A DNA stretch of 7,057 nt from Rhodoferax sp. (GCA_016463455.1 JAEMRG010000107.1:1-7057), one strand, 5' to 3'; positions 1 through 6,595 are shown, counted from the stretch's first letter. Numbers and translations: made by a program. Notes: generated by a model not told the origin, from the sequence alone.

Positions 1-147
1 AGCCAGGCTCGGGTGCAACACCCTCACCGGCATGCGCATCGCACGCATCCCACACGGCGACGCGCGTGCCTGCGATATAGCCATATGCGCGCCGGTCTCC
101 GAGTCGACCCCGATGTGATCGAGGATCTTTCTGATCTGCGTGCCCTC
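1..147 (-). pseudogene. IS91-family transposase C-terminal remnant (copy A), cut by window edge
   Basis: Read on the minus strand from 147 downward, the sequence gives EGTQIRKILDHIGVDSE. This closely resembles the segment after the zinc-ribbon in IS91-family (rolling-circle, HUH-type) transposases. The frame then drifts: HMAISQAR continues in the same frame, but the expected tail (WDACDAHAGEGVAPEPG) appears in another frame, so there is at least one frameshift near position 65. No catalytic domain is present in the window. The piece is the same family as the remnants at 1905-2197 and 6715-6889 and has the same orientation. Its 3' end lies beyond base 1. The best-preserved residues (DHIGVDSE) look closer to a functional ancestor than those of the other two copies. 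The family call rests on recalled family motifs, not a search. Confidence 0.72.
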
Positions 148-271
148 GCCTGTGGTGGCTGGCTCGGTTTGCCTCGTGGCCGGTTGTGCCAGCACACCAA
201 AGTAGCGGTGCCGTGCATACGCGGTGGTGGCACCAGCGCTGCAATGCGGGCTATCAGTTGCACCTAATAAT

Positions 272-300
272 TTCAAATTTGGATGTATAGTGCATATAAA
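272..300 (+). promoter_or_regulatory. candidate sigma-70-like promoter in AT-rich leader
   Basis: TTCAAA (272-277), a 17-base spacer and TATAAA (295-300) give a -35/-10 arrangement with 4/6 and 5/6 consensus matches, and a TG lies four bases upstream of the -10. Transcription would start near 307 and run into the small reading frames at 343-626 and the channel gene at 669. The surroundings are strongly AT-rich, so a chance match is quite possible. Confidence 0.28.
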
Positions 301-342
301 TAATTATTTTTTGCGTTTTTCACATGCCAAAGGAGGGCAACC

Positions 343-423
343 ATGCTGATGCCACTGCCACACCACCAACTGGCCGACGGTTCAAAACGCCGAGTCCCGG
401 TTTTGCCAACGCGCGGCCGTTAA
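343..423 (+). CDS. possible 26-aa leader peptide with consensus Shine-Dalgarno
   Basis: The reading frame MLMPLPHHQLADGSKRRVPV... ends at TAA 421-423. It is preceded by AAAGGAGG (329-336), a near-perfect Shine-Dalgarno six bases from the ATG and the strongest ribosome site visible in this window. The product would be short and basic in its second half (KRR, RGR), with no recognisable domain. Its stop codon overlaps an ATG (TAATG, 421-425) that opens a 67-codon frame, the classic geometry of translational coupling. I do not recognise the peptide. It could be a leader that controls translation of the next frame, or the AAAGGAGG could be fortuitous. An alternative ATG at 324 opens a 100-codon frame (324-626), but no ribosome site precedes it. 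Confidence 0.35.
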   Translation: MLMPLPHHQLADGSKRRVPVLPTRGR

Positions 424-626
424 TGCCAAGGCCATGGGGGTCACTAGTTGAATATTTTTTTGGTTTTTTCATCCAGCGAAGTGTCGCAACCCCTTGCGGC
501 GGTGAAGGGCCGGTTACGGTTGCCTTAGATAGCAAGGGCCGCTGCGCCCACATCACAGGGCCCAAACATTGGCAAGAGCGCGTTACTCAGGGTGAGTTTA
601 AAGAGATCAAGGTGTTTGAGGTTTGA
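423..626 (+). CDS. small hypothetical protein, 67 aa (100 aa if started at 324)
   Basis: Starting at the ATG that overlaps the upstream stop (TAATG), this frame encodes MPRPWGSLVEYFFGFFIQRS and continues to a hydrophilic C-terminus ending GEFKEIKVFEV. It has one short aromatic hydrophobic patch (VEYFFGFFI), too short for a clear membrane span, and a mixed-charge tail of ordinary protein-like composition. The stop is 42 bases before the channel gene on the same strand, so the two could be co-transcribed. I recognise no family. The start at 423 is preferred because it would be coupled to the 26-codon frame behind a consensus ribosome site. The upstream start at 324 lacks one. A minus-strand frame also crosses this stretch, so the coding call is tentative. 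Confidence 0.33.
   Translation: MPRPWGSLVEYFFGFFIQRSVATPCGGEGPVTVALDSKGRCAHITGPKHWQERVTQGEFKEIKVFEV
483..500 (+). other. small stem-loop inside the 67-codon frame
   Basis: GTCGCAA (483-489), loop CCCC and TTGCGGC (494-500) form a seven-pair stem with one G-T wobble. No T-run follows, so it is not a standard intrinsic terminator. It may be an RNA structural element or chance. Confidence 0.25.
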
Positions 627-668
627 GACGTGTAGTAAAAACGGTTATTAAAAAGTGGAGATAATAAA

Positions 669-1733
669 ATGAAAAATTGGATCTTTAAAACAGCTTTATT
701 AATAAGCATGACTTTCAGTAGCTCCTTTATTTTGGCGCAAAGTAGCCCCAACCCTGCTGAATTAGCCAAACCATTGAGCAAGGCCAGCGCCATACAAAAA
801 GCCAAGTCTATTACCAATAAAAAAAATCCTGAGGTTATTAAAGTTGGTATTTACCTCAATGATGTACAAAGCATTGACATGCGGGCGAATAACTATTTAT
901 TAGACTTTTATATTTGGTTTAAATGGACCAATCCTGACCTTGATCCCACCGCGACTTTCGAGTTTATGAATCATTCGGAGTCATGGGCCACCATAAAAAC
1001 AACGCCAACCGAAAAACCTGACAAACTAGCCGACGACTCTTTTTACCAAGTAATCCATGTACAGGGTCGCATGAGTGAGAAAATGGATTTGCGCGCCTAT
1101 CCATTTGATAAACAAAATTTGGTTATTCTGATCGAAGATGCGGCCAAAGATGCGCAAGGCCTTGTGTATGAAGTTGAAGATGTCAGTATCAATCCAGCCC
1201 TTAAGATACCGGGCTTTGAATTTAAAACCCCCACACTAACCGTCTCAAACTACACCTACCCGATGAATTTCGGTGACCCGCGCATGTTGGAAAACGGTGT
1301 TTACTCACGTCTAGATTTCCAGCTACCTATTTATCGGAATGTTTTAACTTCTTTTGTCAAAAACATACTGCCTATTTGGCTCGCCATCATCTGCGGCGTA
1401 TTTGCCTTGATGCTGAATCCCAAACTCATCGACTCTAGGTTTCAAATCGCCATTTTCTCTATTCTTTCCCTGGTTGCCTTGCAAATATCAAATGGTAACG
1501 ATCTACCCGCTTTGCAGTACATGAACTTGATGGATGCCCTCTATGTCACGGGCTATGTCTTTTTAATCTGCCTCATGGCGGAGCTGATCATTGCCACCAA
1601 ATGGATTGAGCATCCAGACCCAGAGATGGATATTAAAGCCAGACGCTTAGATAGTATCTATGGGGTAGTTGCATGCATTATCTTTTTTAGCATCAATTGC
1701 TGGTTTATATTTGTAACTTACGCTAATCATTGA
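669..1733 (+). CDS. prokaryotic pentameric ligand-gated ion channel (Cys-loop superfamily)
   Basis: This 354-residue protein has the full plan of a bacterial pLGIC subunit, the family of GLIC and ELIC. Such subunits form homopentameric channels in the inner membrane with the ligand-binding domain in the periplasm. A signal peptide covers about residues 1-23 (ending ILA). The beta-sandwich domain spans about 55-220 and opens with VGIYLNDVQSIDMRANNY and FYIWFKW. The Cys-loop equivalent (about 139-150) keeps the diagnostic YPFDKQ but lacks the flanking cysteines, as in other prokaryotic members. M1 is about 225-249, with the conserved proline at 235. M2 is about 255-275, followed by NDLP (277-280). 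M3 is about 284-310 and M4 about 327-351. There is no long M3-M4 cytoplasmic loop. By hand alignment to remembered GLIC, M2 has Asp255 at -2' and Leu266 at the 9' gate, so cation selectivity is plausible but inferred. GTGGAG (655-660) lies eight bases before the ATG. The ligand cannot be read from sequence. Codons are far more AT-rich than in the right-hand genes, suggesting transfer. Confidence 0.93.
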   Translation: MKNWIFKTALLISMTFSSSFILAQSSPNPAELAKPLSKASAIQKAKSITNKKNPEVIKVGIYLNDVQSIDMRANNYLLDFYIWFKWTNPDLDPTATFEFMNHSESWATIKTTPTEKPDKLADDSFYQVIHVQGRMSEKMDLRAYPFDKQNLVILIEDAAKDAQGLVYEVEDVSINPALKIPGFEFKTPTLTVSNYTYPMNFGDPRMLENGVYSRLDFQLPIYRNVLTSFVKNILPIWLAIICGVFALMLNPKLIDSRFQIAIFSILSLVALQISNGNDLPALQYMNLMDALYVTGYVFLICLMAELIIATKWIEHPDPEMDIKARRLDSIYGVVACIIFFSINCWFIFVTYANH

Positions 1734-1839
1734 TCATTTGGCGGCTTCAAGCACGCACTGCAACTTTGATTAACTGATGGTTAGGTAGCTGAGGATGTTT
1801 AGCATTCAACCTGAATCCGTGACTTCATAATAGCAATAT

Positions 1840-1866
1840 GTTGATTTCCCCAGTGAAACCATCAAC
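1840..1866. repeat. imperfect inverted repeat between channel gene and IS remnant
   Basis: GTTGAT (1840-1845) and ATCAAC (1861-1866) are complementary arms, with a weaker inner TTC/GAA pairing. It lies 107 bases after the channel stop, in the non-coding 1734-1870 stretch, which otherwise shows nothing recognisable. No T-tract follows on either strand, so terminator function for the channel transcript is unproven. It ends four bases before the conserved end of the IS remnant at 1871. Confidence 0.3.
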
Positions 1867-1870
1867 TGAC

Positions 1871-2079
1871 CCCGGCAGCGAGTCTGAGTCACCGTTTTGC
1901 CTGGTCACCCGTTGATGCGCTGATCGACCTCAAAGTCGGGGGCCGCTTGCGCCGCCCCATCCCAGTCGGTTGCCCAGCCAGCTCGGGCCGCAACACCCTC
2001 ACAGATTTGCGCATCGCATTCATCCCGCAACGGCGGCCCGCGTGCCTGCCATATGGCCATATGCGCGGGGGCTCTGAGT
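1871..2079. repeat. direct repeat, left member (IS91-type 3' end)
   Basis: Bases 1871-2079 match 6681-6889 in the same orientation at a constant offset of 4810, roughly 92% identical by hand count, with most differences at 1981-2030. The match starts abruptly at CCCGGCAGCG in both places. The first 34 bases lie beyond the transposase stop, so they probably represent the real end of the mobile element. A perfect 14-bp palindrome, CATATGGCCATATG, is at 2050-2063. Confidence 0.88.
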
Positions 2080-2197
2080 AGACCTCGATGTGGCCGAGGA
2101 TCCGTCTGATCTGCGCGCCCTCGATAATGAAAGCGATCAGTCACATCTGCCAACCGCACTTCGGACACAGCAGCGGGAAAACCTCGTCAAAATATGG
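1905..2197 (-). pseudogene. IS91-family transposase C-terminal remnant (copy B), stop and frameshift
   Basis: This is the most complete of the three remnants. Read on the minus strand from 2197, it gives FDEVFPLLCPKCGWQM (CPKC codons at 2156-2167), a stop at 2141-2143 where the family normally has arginine, then LIAFIIEGAQIRRILGHIE. After a frameshift near 2075 the tail continues as HMAIWQARGPPLRDECDAQI and ends APDFEVDQRING at 1905. The zinc-ribbon cysteines followed by IAFI..G.QIR.IL.HI, ARGPPL and a DWD..AQ.AP..EVDQR terminus are characteristic of IS91-type transposases, from recalled family knowledge. The N-terminal HUH/Y catalytic region is absent, so the piece is inactive. Homology starts within a few bases of the phytase stop codon at 2202-2204, so the insertion or deletion edge falls exactly at the end of the phytase gene. 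Confidence 0.82.
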
Positions 2198-2201
2198 AGC
2201 C

Positions 2202-3830
2202 TTATGGCAATTTCAAGGCCGCCGCAATGTCCTCCCACGCTACAAGCTTGAAGTTTTGCGCTCCATTGGGCAGGCGCTTGTAGCCGTCTTGCACTACCAG
2301 CATACCCTGCGGGAATGCGGCACCTAGCGCGGTGGAAGTCACTTCCAGACCATCGGTTTCTGACGCGCCATCGATCCCCAACTCCAGGTTGATGCCAATG
2401 CGAAATGCCCCACGCACCCGGTAAGGCGGAGCAGCATCGGCCACCACATAGCTGTTGTTGCCCTGGCTAGAGACCACCAGGTAACTGCCTTGCTGGCCAT
2501 GGTAGAGGGCTAGACCCTCCGTATCGGCATGCAGCAGACCACCGATGGGCATTGCCATCAGCAACTTAGGCGCAGTCTGCACCGACACTGCCAGGCTCAT
2601 CACCCACACGCCGCGCTTTTCTTCGCCAATAAAAAGACGCTGCGCTGCATCGTCGGCCACACAGGCTTCCGGTTGGGTGGCGACCTTGAAGGTTTGTACC
2701 AAGGCGTGGGTCAGCTTGCCCTCTGCATGGCCCAGGGCATAACGTTGATAGGTACCGTCTTTGTCATTCACAAAGACTTCCAACCCACCGGTGCGCGGCT
2801 GGTATAGGCAAATGCCGTAAATGTCCTTCAGGCCGGTTGGTATGCGGCTGTTTTCGCGCACCTGGCCATCCGCGTCAATGGCGAACACGACGACGGACAA
2901 ATCATCGCGCTGCGTGGCCACTGCCAAGTCCAGCTCGTGCATCCCCAAGCGCACGCGCTGGCGCACATCCACGTTGTTGATGCGGCCCACTTCGAGGAAC
3001 TGCTGTTGCTTGCCAGCCAAGTCATACACCAGCAGACCTTGCTTTTTGTTGGTGCCCAGCACGCGCGAGCGGCTGGCATCATTGGGGTGAATCCAGATGG
3101 CCGGGTCATCCGCGACATCGCCAAAGCGTGCCATGCTCTCGGTTTGCACCCGGGCTTGCACGATTGGCAGCGGAGGCTCGGCCATGGCCGCGCCTTTGCC
3201 GTTACGCTTTGTGGTGGCATTCACGAACCCGCCGGTGAACTTGCCTTCTGCATCGGCCCGGTACGCCCAAGCGCCCCCGCTTTCCAGTTGCACCCGCAAG
3301 CGATGGTCTGCATCGTCCACCGCACAGGACTTCGCGCCTGGCGCGAGGGCCAAATTGCGCACCAATCGGGCGGACTGCGCAGCTTGCGCGTTACCCAGTA
3401 CCCATTGTTGGGACAGGCCTTCCGACCCCACCAGAAACACCTGGTTGAGCCCCTGCGCATCCCGGTACAGGCAGAGTGCTTCCACCTTGAATGCGGGAGA
3501 CTCGACCGCCACGCTTGCGCTGAAGGCCATAATTTTTAGGTCTACCAGCAAAGCCATCGTGCGCTGGGTGTCTGCATCTAGCACCACGGCCAGCGCGCCA
3601 CCCACCAAAGGACGGGCGTCCAGATGTTTGCCATGCAAGGCAACGCGTGCGCGCTCCTGGCCACGCGCGTCGATCAAGCGTACCGACTTCTTGTGCAGGG
3701 CCAGCCATGCGCCGTCTTGCAGCGCACGGACTTCATTGGCACCTCTAAGAAAAGCCGGGGTGGGTAGCGCCGGCGCAGCAAGCGCGGGGAGTGCGCTGGC
3801 CATGCCCAGCGCAACCAAAGTCTTCAACAT
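2202..3830 (-). CDS. exported two-domain beta-propeller phytase (3-phytase)
   Basis: This protein hydrolyses phytate (myo-inositol hexakisphosphate), releasing phosphate in a calcium-dependent reaction. It has 542 residues. A Sec signal covers about 1-19 (ALPALA-AP). An N-terminal incomplete propeller-like domain spans about 25-215, and the catalytic six-blade propeller about 225-540. Catalytic-domain signatures are DDPAIWIHP (241-249), GTNKKQGLLVYDLAG (259-273), GRINNVDVR (282-290), QPEACVADD (386-394), IGEEKRGVW (401-409), DTEGLALY (436-443), SSQGNNSYVV (454-463), SETDGLEV (490-497) and QNFKLVAWEDIA (525-536). These carry the acidic residues that bind calcium and phosphate in Bacillus phytases. 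Two-domain forms are known among Proteobacteria, where the N-domain is reported to aid substrate use. The product acts in the periplasm or outside the cell. Its ATG follows the receptor stop by 17 bases, with AGGG about ten bases upstream. The C-terminus looks full length. The IS91 remnant begins just after the stop, and no terminator is visible. Confidence 0.95.
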   Translation of the reverse strand: MLKTLVALGMASALPALAAPALPTPAFLRGANEVRALQDGAWLALHKKSVRLIDARGQERARVALHGKHLDARPLVGGALAVVLDADTQRTMALLVDLKIMAFSASVAVESPAFKVEALCLYRDAQGLNQVFLVGSEGLSQQWVLGNAQAAQSARLVRNLALAPGAKSCAVDDADHRLRVQLESGGAWAYRADAEGKFTGGFVNATTKRNGKGAAMAEPPLPIVQARVQTESMARFGDVADDPAIWIHPNDASRSRVLGTNKKQGLLVYDLAGKQQQFLEVGRINNVDVRQRVRLGMHELDLAVATQRDDLSVVVFAIDADGQVRENSRIPTGLKDIYGICLYQPRTGGLEVFVNDKDGTYQRYALGHAEGKLTHALVQTFKVATQPEACVADDAAQRLFIGEEKRGVWVMSLAVSVQTAPKLLMAMPIGGLLHADTEGLALYHGQQGSYLVVSSQGNNSYVVADAAPPYRVRGAFRIGINLELGIDGASETDGLEVTSTALGAAFPQGMLVVQDGYKRLPNGAQNFKLVAWEDIAAALKLP

Positions 3831-3847
3831 TTCATACGTACCCTAAA

Positions 3848-6340
3848 TCAAAACATGGCAAATTTGACACCTACCCGCAGCGTGCGCCCATAGCGCTCGA
3901 ACTGCGTGTTGTAGGTTGGTGATCCTAGATACACATAGTACTTTTCGTCCGTCAAATTGACAGCTTCGAACGTCATTTGAACATTCTTGTGAACCTGGTA
4001 GCCCAGCGTGAAGTCGACCTGCTGCTGGCTGTCCACATACCGGTCCCCGCTTGCATCCAGAATATCGTTGCCCACTTCCAACAGGTAAGGCGATTTTCTG
4101 TTCAGGGCCAAGCGGGTACTCAGCGGGCCGCGCTCGTAGCCCACCCATAGGTTGATGGTCGTGTCGGATTGGCCGGGCAGCGCCACATCGCGCGACAGTG
4201 TGGTTTTGGTAGAGATGTCGTAGCGCGAAAGCGAGGCCGACGACTTAGAGAAGGTCGCGTTTGCGCCAATCAGCAAGCCCGACAGTGCGCCCGGCAAATC
4301 GCGCAGCGCCTGCATGTAGGCCAGCTCCAGGCCATGCACTTTGGCCCCGTCGCCATTGGCGTAGCTGACAGCCGACGTGTAGTTGGCCCAGACACCCGTA
4401 CCCGCCAGATTGGTGGTGTAGGTGAAGTCCTGAATATTTTTGGCAAACGCATAGACCGACACTGCACCGTCTTTGCCCAGCATACGCTCAACACCCAGGT
4501 CCAGATTGGCGGCTTTCAGGGGTTTCAAATCCGGGTTGCCGATAGTCGCCTCGGTGGCGCTAGTTAGGTTGATTCCCGGTGCAATCTGGCTGAAGTTGGG
4601 CCGCACCACGGCGTTCGACCAGGCAGCGCGCAAGCTGGTCTGCTTGTCCAGTTGGTGGCGGGTGTGAATGCCGGGTAGCAGGTTGCTGTAGCTGTTTTCT
4701 TTGGCCAGCGCCTGAATGGCATTGGCCGAGTTGATTTGGAAGCCGTTGGCGCGGAAGCGGGTGGACTCGTTGCGCATGCCTACCAACAAGTTCCAGTCCG
4801 CTGTGAGGTCGAAACTGCTTTGAACATAGGTGCTGTCAATGTCTTCGTTCAGTACAAAGTCATTGACGGCGGACTCACGCGCTAGCTTGGCGGCATCGCG
4901 GGGCAAATTAGCCACCGCAGCACGAACCAGCGCGGGGTTGATTCCCAGCCCCACGCGGCCGAGCGAATAGTCCAGCTCACCCTGCACAAAAGGCGTCAGC
5001 TTGGGCGAGCCCAAGGCCGATGCTGAGTAGCTCCATTGGTCGGTGTCGTTGGTCTTTTCCCGGCGGCTCAGCTTGGCGCCTATTTTCAGTTCACCCGTGG
5101 TGCTGCCCAGGTCGAACTTGTGCTTGGCATCGAACTTGATGTTTTGCTCTTTGTCTTTGCTGGTGCGCGCTTGCAGGGTGACTGCGTTCAATGAGTACAG
5201 CGCAGGGTCGTACAAAGCGGGTGGGCCGCTGAGTAATGGTGTTTGGGTGTTGGTGAATGACACACCGGTCACGACATTTTGGCGAAAACGCGCGTCATTG
5301 ATGGATTCGGGCGTAGTCTCATTGGCCATACCCAAGCCTAAAGCGGCTTCCAGTTCCCAGTTTTTAATCTGTTGTGTGCTACCCAGCACCATCGAGCCGA
5401 TGTCTTGGGTGTATTTGCGTTGGCGTAGGCGGCGCTCAGCGCGGGCGGCTCCGCTCTGGCCCTCCGCCAGCGAGCCGCCGACGATGCTGCTGATGGTCAG
5501 GCGATCACGCACTTCGTCATCGCTGAAGTCGCTGTTGAAGCCGCGTAGGTAATAGGTCTCGCCGGGGGCAGGACGGTAGTCCAAGTTGATCGACACAGCG
5601 CCGCGTTCGCGGTTGGGCAGGTAGTCGCGCAGCTCGACACCCGTCAGTCTGCCATTGGTCCAGGCTCCGCCGGTTTCGACGTTGTCGGAGCCAAACTTGC
5701 GTTGTTCTTTGCTAATGCCAATCGCCACGCCGAGCTTGCCGCCCTGCAAGCGGGTGGCCCACAGGGCATTCGCATTCGGGCTCACCTGGCCTGTCAGTTG
5801 GTCCTGGCCAAAGCCCAGGCCCAGGGTCAGCAAATCACCGGGCACGTCAAAGGCTGAGAGTGTCTTTACATCCACCGTGCCGCCAATGGAATTGGCATCG
5901 CGGTCCGGGGTCAGCGTCTTGCTCACCTCCAAGGAACGGATCATCCCCGCGGGCAAGGTGTCCAGCGCCACACCGCGGCGGCTGGCTTCGGGGGCAGGCA
6001 CCAGCGAGCCATTGATAGTGACGCTGTTTAGGTCGGGTCCCAGGCCGCGAATACTGACATAGCGGCCTTCGCCCTGGTCACGCTGCACAGATACACCGGG
6101 CATGCGGGCCAGCGCCTCTGCGGCATTTTTATCGGGCAGGGCGCCAATGTCATCGGCGCTGATGACGCTAACGATATGGTCAGCGCGCTCCTGGTCGGCC
6201 AAGGCTTTGCGGGCGCTGGCGATCTGTCCGGTTACAGTGATGGTTCTCAATGTAAAGTCCTGCGCCATCACAGGAAACGCCAGTCCTAAGGACAAAGCCA
6301 AAAGGGATAACGCGGGATGAGGTTTGAGTAGAGAATGCAT
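3848..6340 (-). CDS. TonB-dependent outer-membrane receptor, phytase-linked
   Basis: This 830-residue outer-membrane transporter is powered by TonB-ExbBD. A signal peptide covers about 1-27 (ending VMAQ). The TonB-box-like stretch TITVTG (33-38) follows. The plug domain spans about 56-165 with ISADDIGALPDKNAAEALAR, MPGVSVQRD (80-88), IRGLGPDLNSVTING (97-111) and SIGGTVDVKT (151-160). The rest is a 22-strand-type barrel with NLTDEKYY near the end and a terminal phenylalanine, the usual barrel-insertion signal. The plug resembles the Caulobacter/Xanthomonas group of receptors often tied to complex organic substrates rather than classical siderophores. It is the first gene of a two-gene unit with the phytase, a pairing previously noted in Proteobacteria. 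The likely cargo is phytate, a lower inositol phosphate or a metal complex of one, which is inferred from context. The ATG at 6340 has no clear Shine-Dalgarno, but the signal peptide starts right after it. Composition matches the phytase gene. Confidence 0.95.
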   Translation of the reverse strand: MHSLLKPHPALSLLALSLGLAFPVMAQDFTLRTITVTGQIASARKALADQERADHIVSVISADDIGALPDKNAAEALARMPGVSVQRDQGEGRYVSIRGLGPDLNSVTINGSLVPAPEASRRGVALDTLPAGMIRSLEVSKTLTPDRDANSIGGTVDVKTLSAFDVPGDLLTLGLGFGQDQLTGQVSPNANALWATRLQGGKLGVAIGISKEQRKFGSDNVETGGAWTNGRLTGVELRDYLPNRERGAVSINLDYRPAPGETYYLRGFNSDFSDDEVRDRLTISSIVGGSLAEGQSGAARAERRLRQRKYTQDIGSMVLGSTQQIKNWELEAALGLGMANETTPESINDARFRQNVVTGVSFTNTQTPLLSGPPALYDPALYSLNAVTLQARTSKDKEQNIKFDAKHKFDLGSTTGELKIGAKLSRREKTNDTDQWSYSASALGSPKLTPFVQGELDYSLGRVGLGINPALVRAAVANLPRDAAKLARESAVNDFVLNEDIDSTYVQSSFDLTADWNLLVGMRNESTRFRANGFQINSANAIQALAKENSYSNLLPGIHTRHQLDKQTSLRAAWSNAVVRPNFSQIAPGINLTSATEATIGNPDLKPLKAANLDLGVERMLGKDGAVSVYAFAKNIQDFTYTTNLAGTGVWANYTSAVSYANGDGAKVHGLELAYMQALRDLPGALSGLLIGANATFSKSSASLSRYDISTKTTLSRDVALPGQSDTTINLWVGYERGPLSTRLALNRKSPYLLEVGNDILDASGDRYVDSQQQVDFTLGYQVHKNVQMTFEAVNLTDEKYYVYLGSPTYNTQFERYGRTLRVGVKFAMF

Positions 6341-6420
6341 AGTGTTTGAAGCTTAGTAAGTACAACGAAGAGTGCTGGGATGCAGGCCAAAACGGGCACT
6401 GCTTGAATCGCAGGCAATGG

Positions 6421-6454
6421 ATGATCAAAGACGGTGATGACAATTTCAAGACGC
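6421..6454 (-). promoter_or_regulatory. candidate PhoB box and promoter for the receptor-phytase unit
   Basis: On the minus strand, GCGTCTTGAAATTGTCAT (6437-6454) fits the PhoB layout of two CTGTCAT-like 7-mers separated by four bases. The half-sites match 4/7 and 6/7, and 12 of 18 bases match the E. coli phoA box. A ten-base spacer then leads to GATCAT (6421-6426), a 4/6 match to a -10, which is the same box-to--10 distance as in phoA. TTGAAA (6444-6449) with a 17-base spacer could instead act as an ordinary -35. Either reading places the start near 6414, about 70 bases before the receptor ATG. Phosphate-starvation control would suit a phytase operon. Confidence 0.42.
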
Positions 6455-6595
6455 AACCGGGTGTTTTGGGGGGGTATTGGTTGCCCGGTGAGCTCAGCTG
6501 ACTCCGGGAGCCCACCGGCGACTCTGCGCGGTAGGCCAAGCATCGCCCCTTGAAAGAGCCCTGAACGCACGTAGAAACCCGCGCCGCGCCCGCAG

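Noticed and set aside
340..560. Possible integron attC-like or structured ncRNA element from several GC-rich inverted segments
   Set aside because: No pair of attC core sites (RYYYAAC/GTTRRRY) could be aligned, and the hairpins are small and do not form a coherent fold by eye.
320..565. Minus-strand 81-codon frame opposite the small plus-strand frames
   Set aside because: No ribosome site, no recognisable domain, and it is antisense to frames with a better start signal.
623..651. TTGAGA - 17 bases - TATTAA as a promoter just before the channel gene
   Set aside because: Transcription would start near 658, cutting into the Shine-Dalgarno at 655-660 and leaving almost no leader.
2937..3539. 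Plus-strand 200-codon frame inside the phytase gene
   Set aside because: It is a shadow of the GC-rich phytase coding sequence, whose motifs are unambiguous on the minus strand.
3831..3847. Three-codon ATGAAATGTTGA minigene between receptor and phytase
   Set aside because: Its stop overlaps the phytase start, but the sequence is too short and has no own ribosome site. It is probably chance in an intergenic gap.
6286..6570. Minus-strand 94- and 119-codon frames overlapping the receptor start
   Set aside because: They overlap the receptor's signal peptide region out of frame, have unprotein-like composition and cover the promoter candidate.
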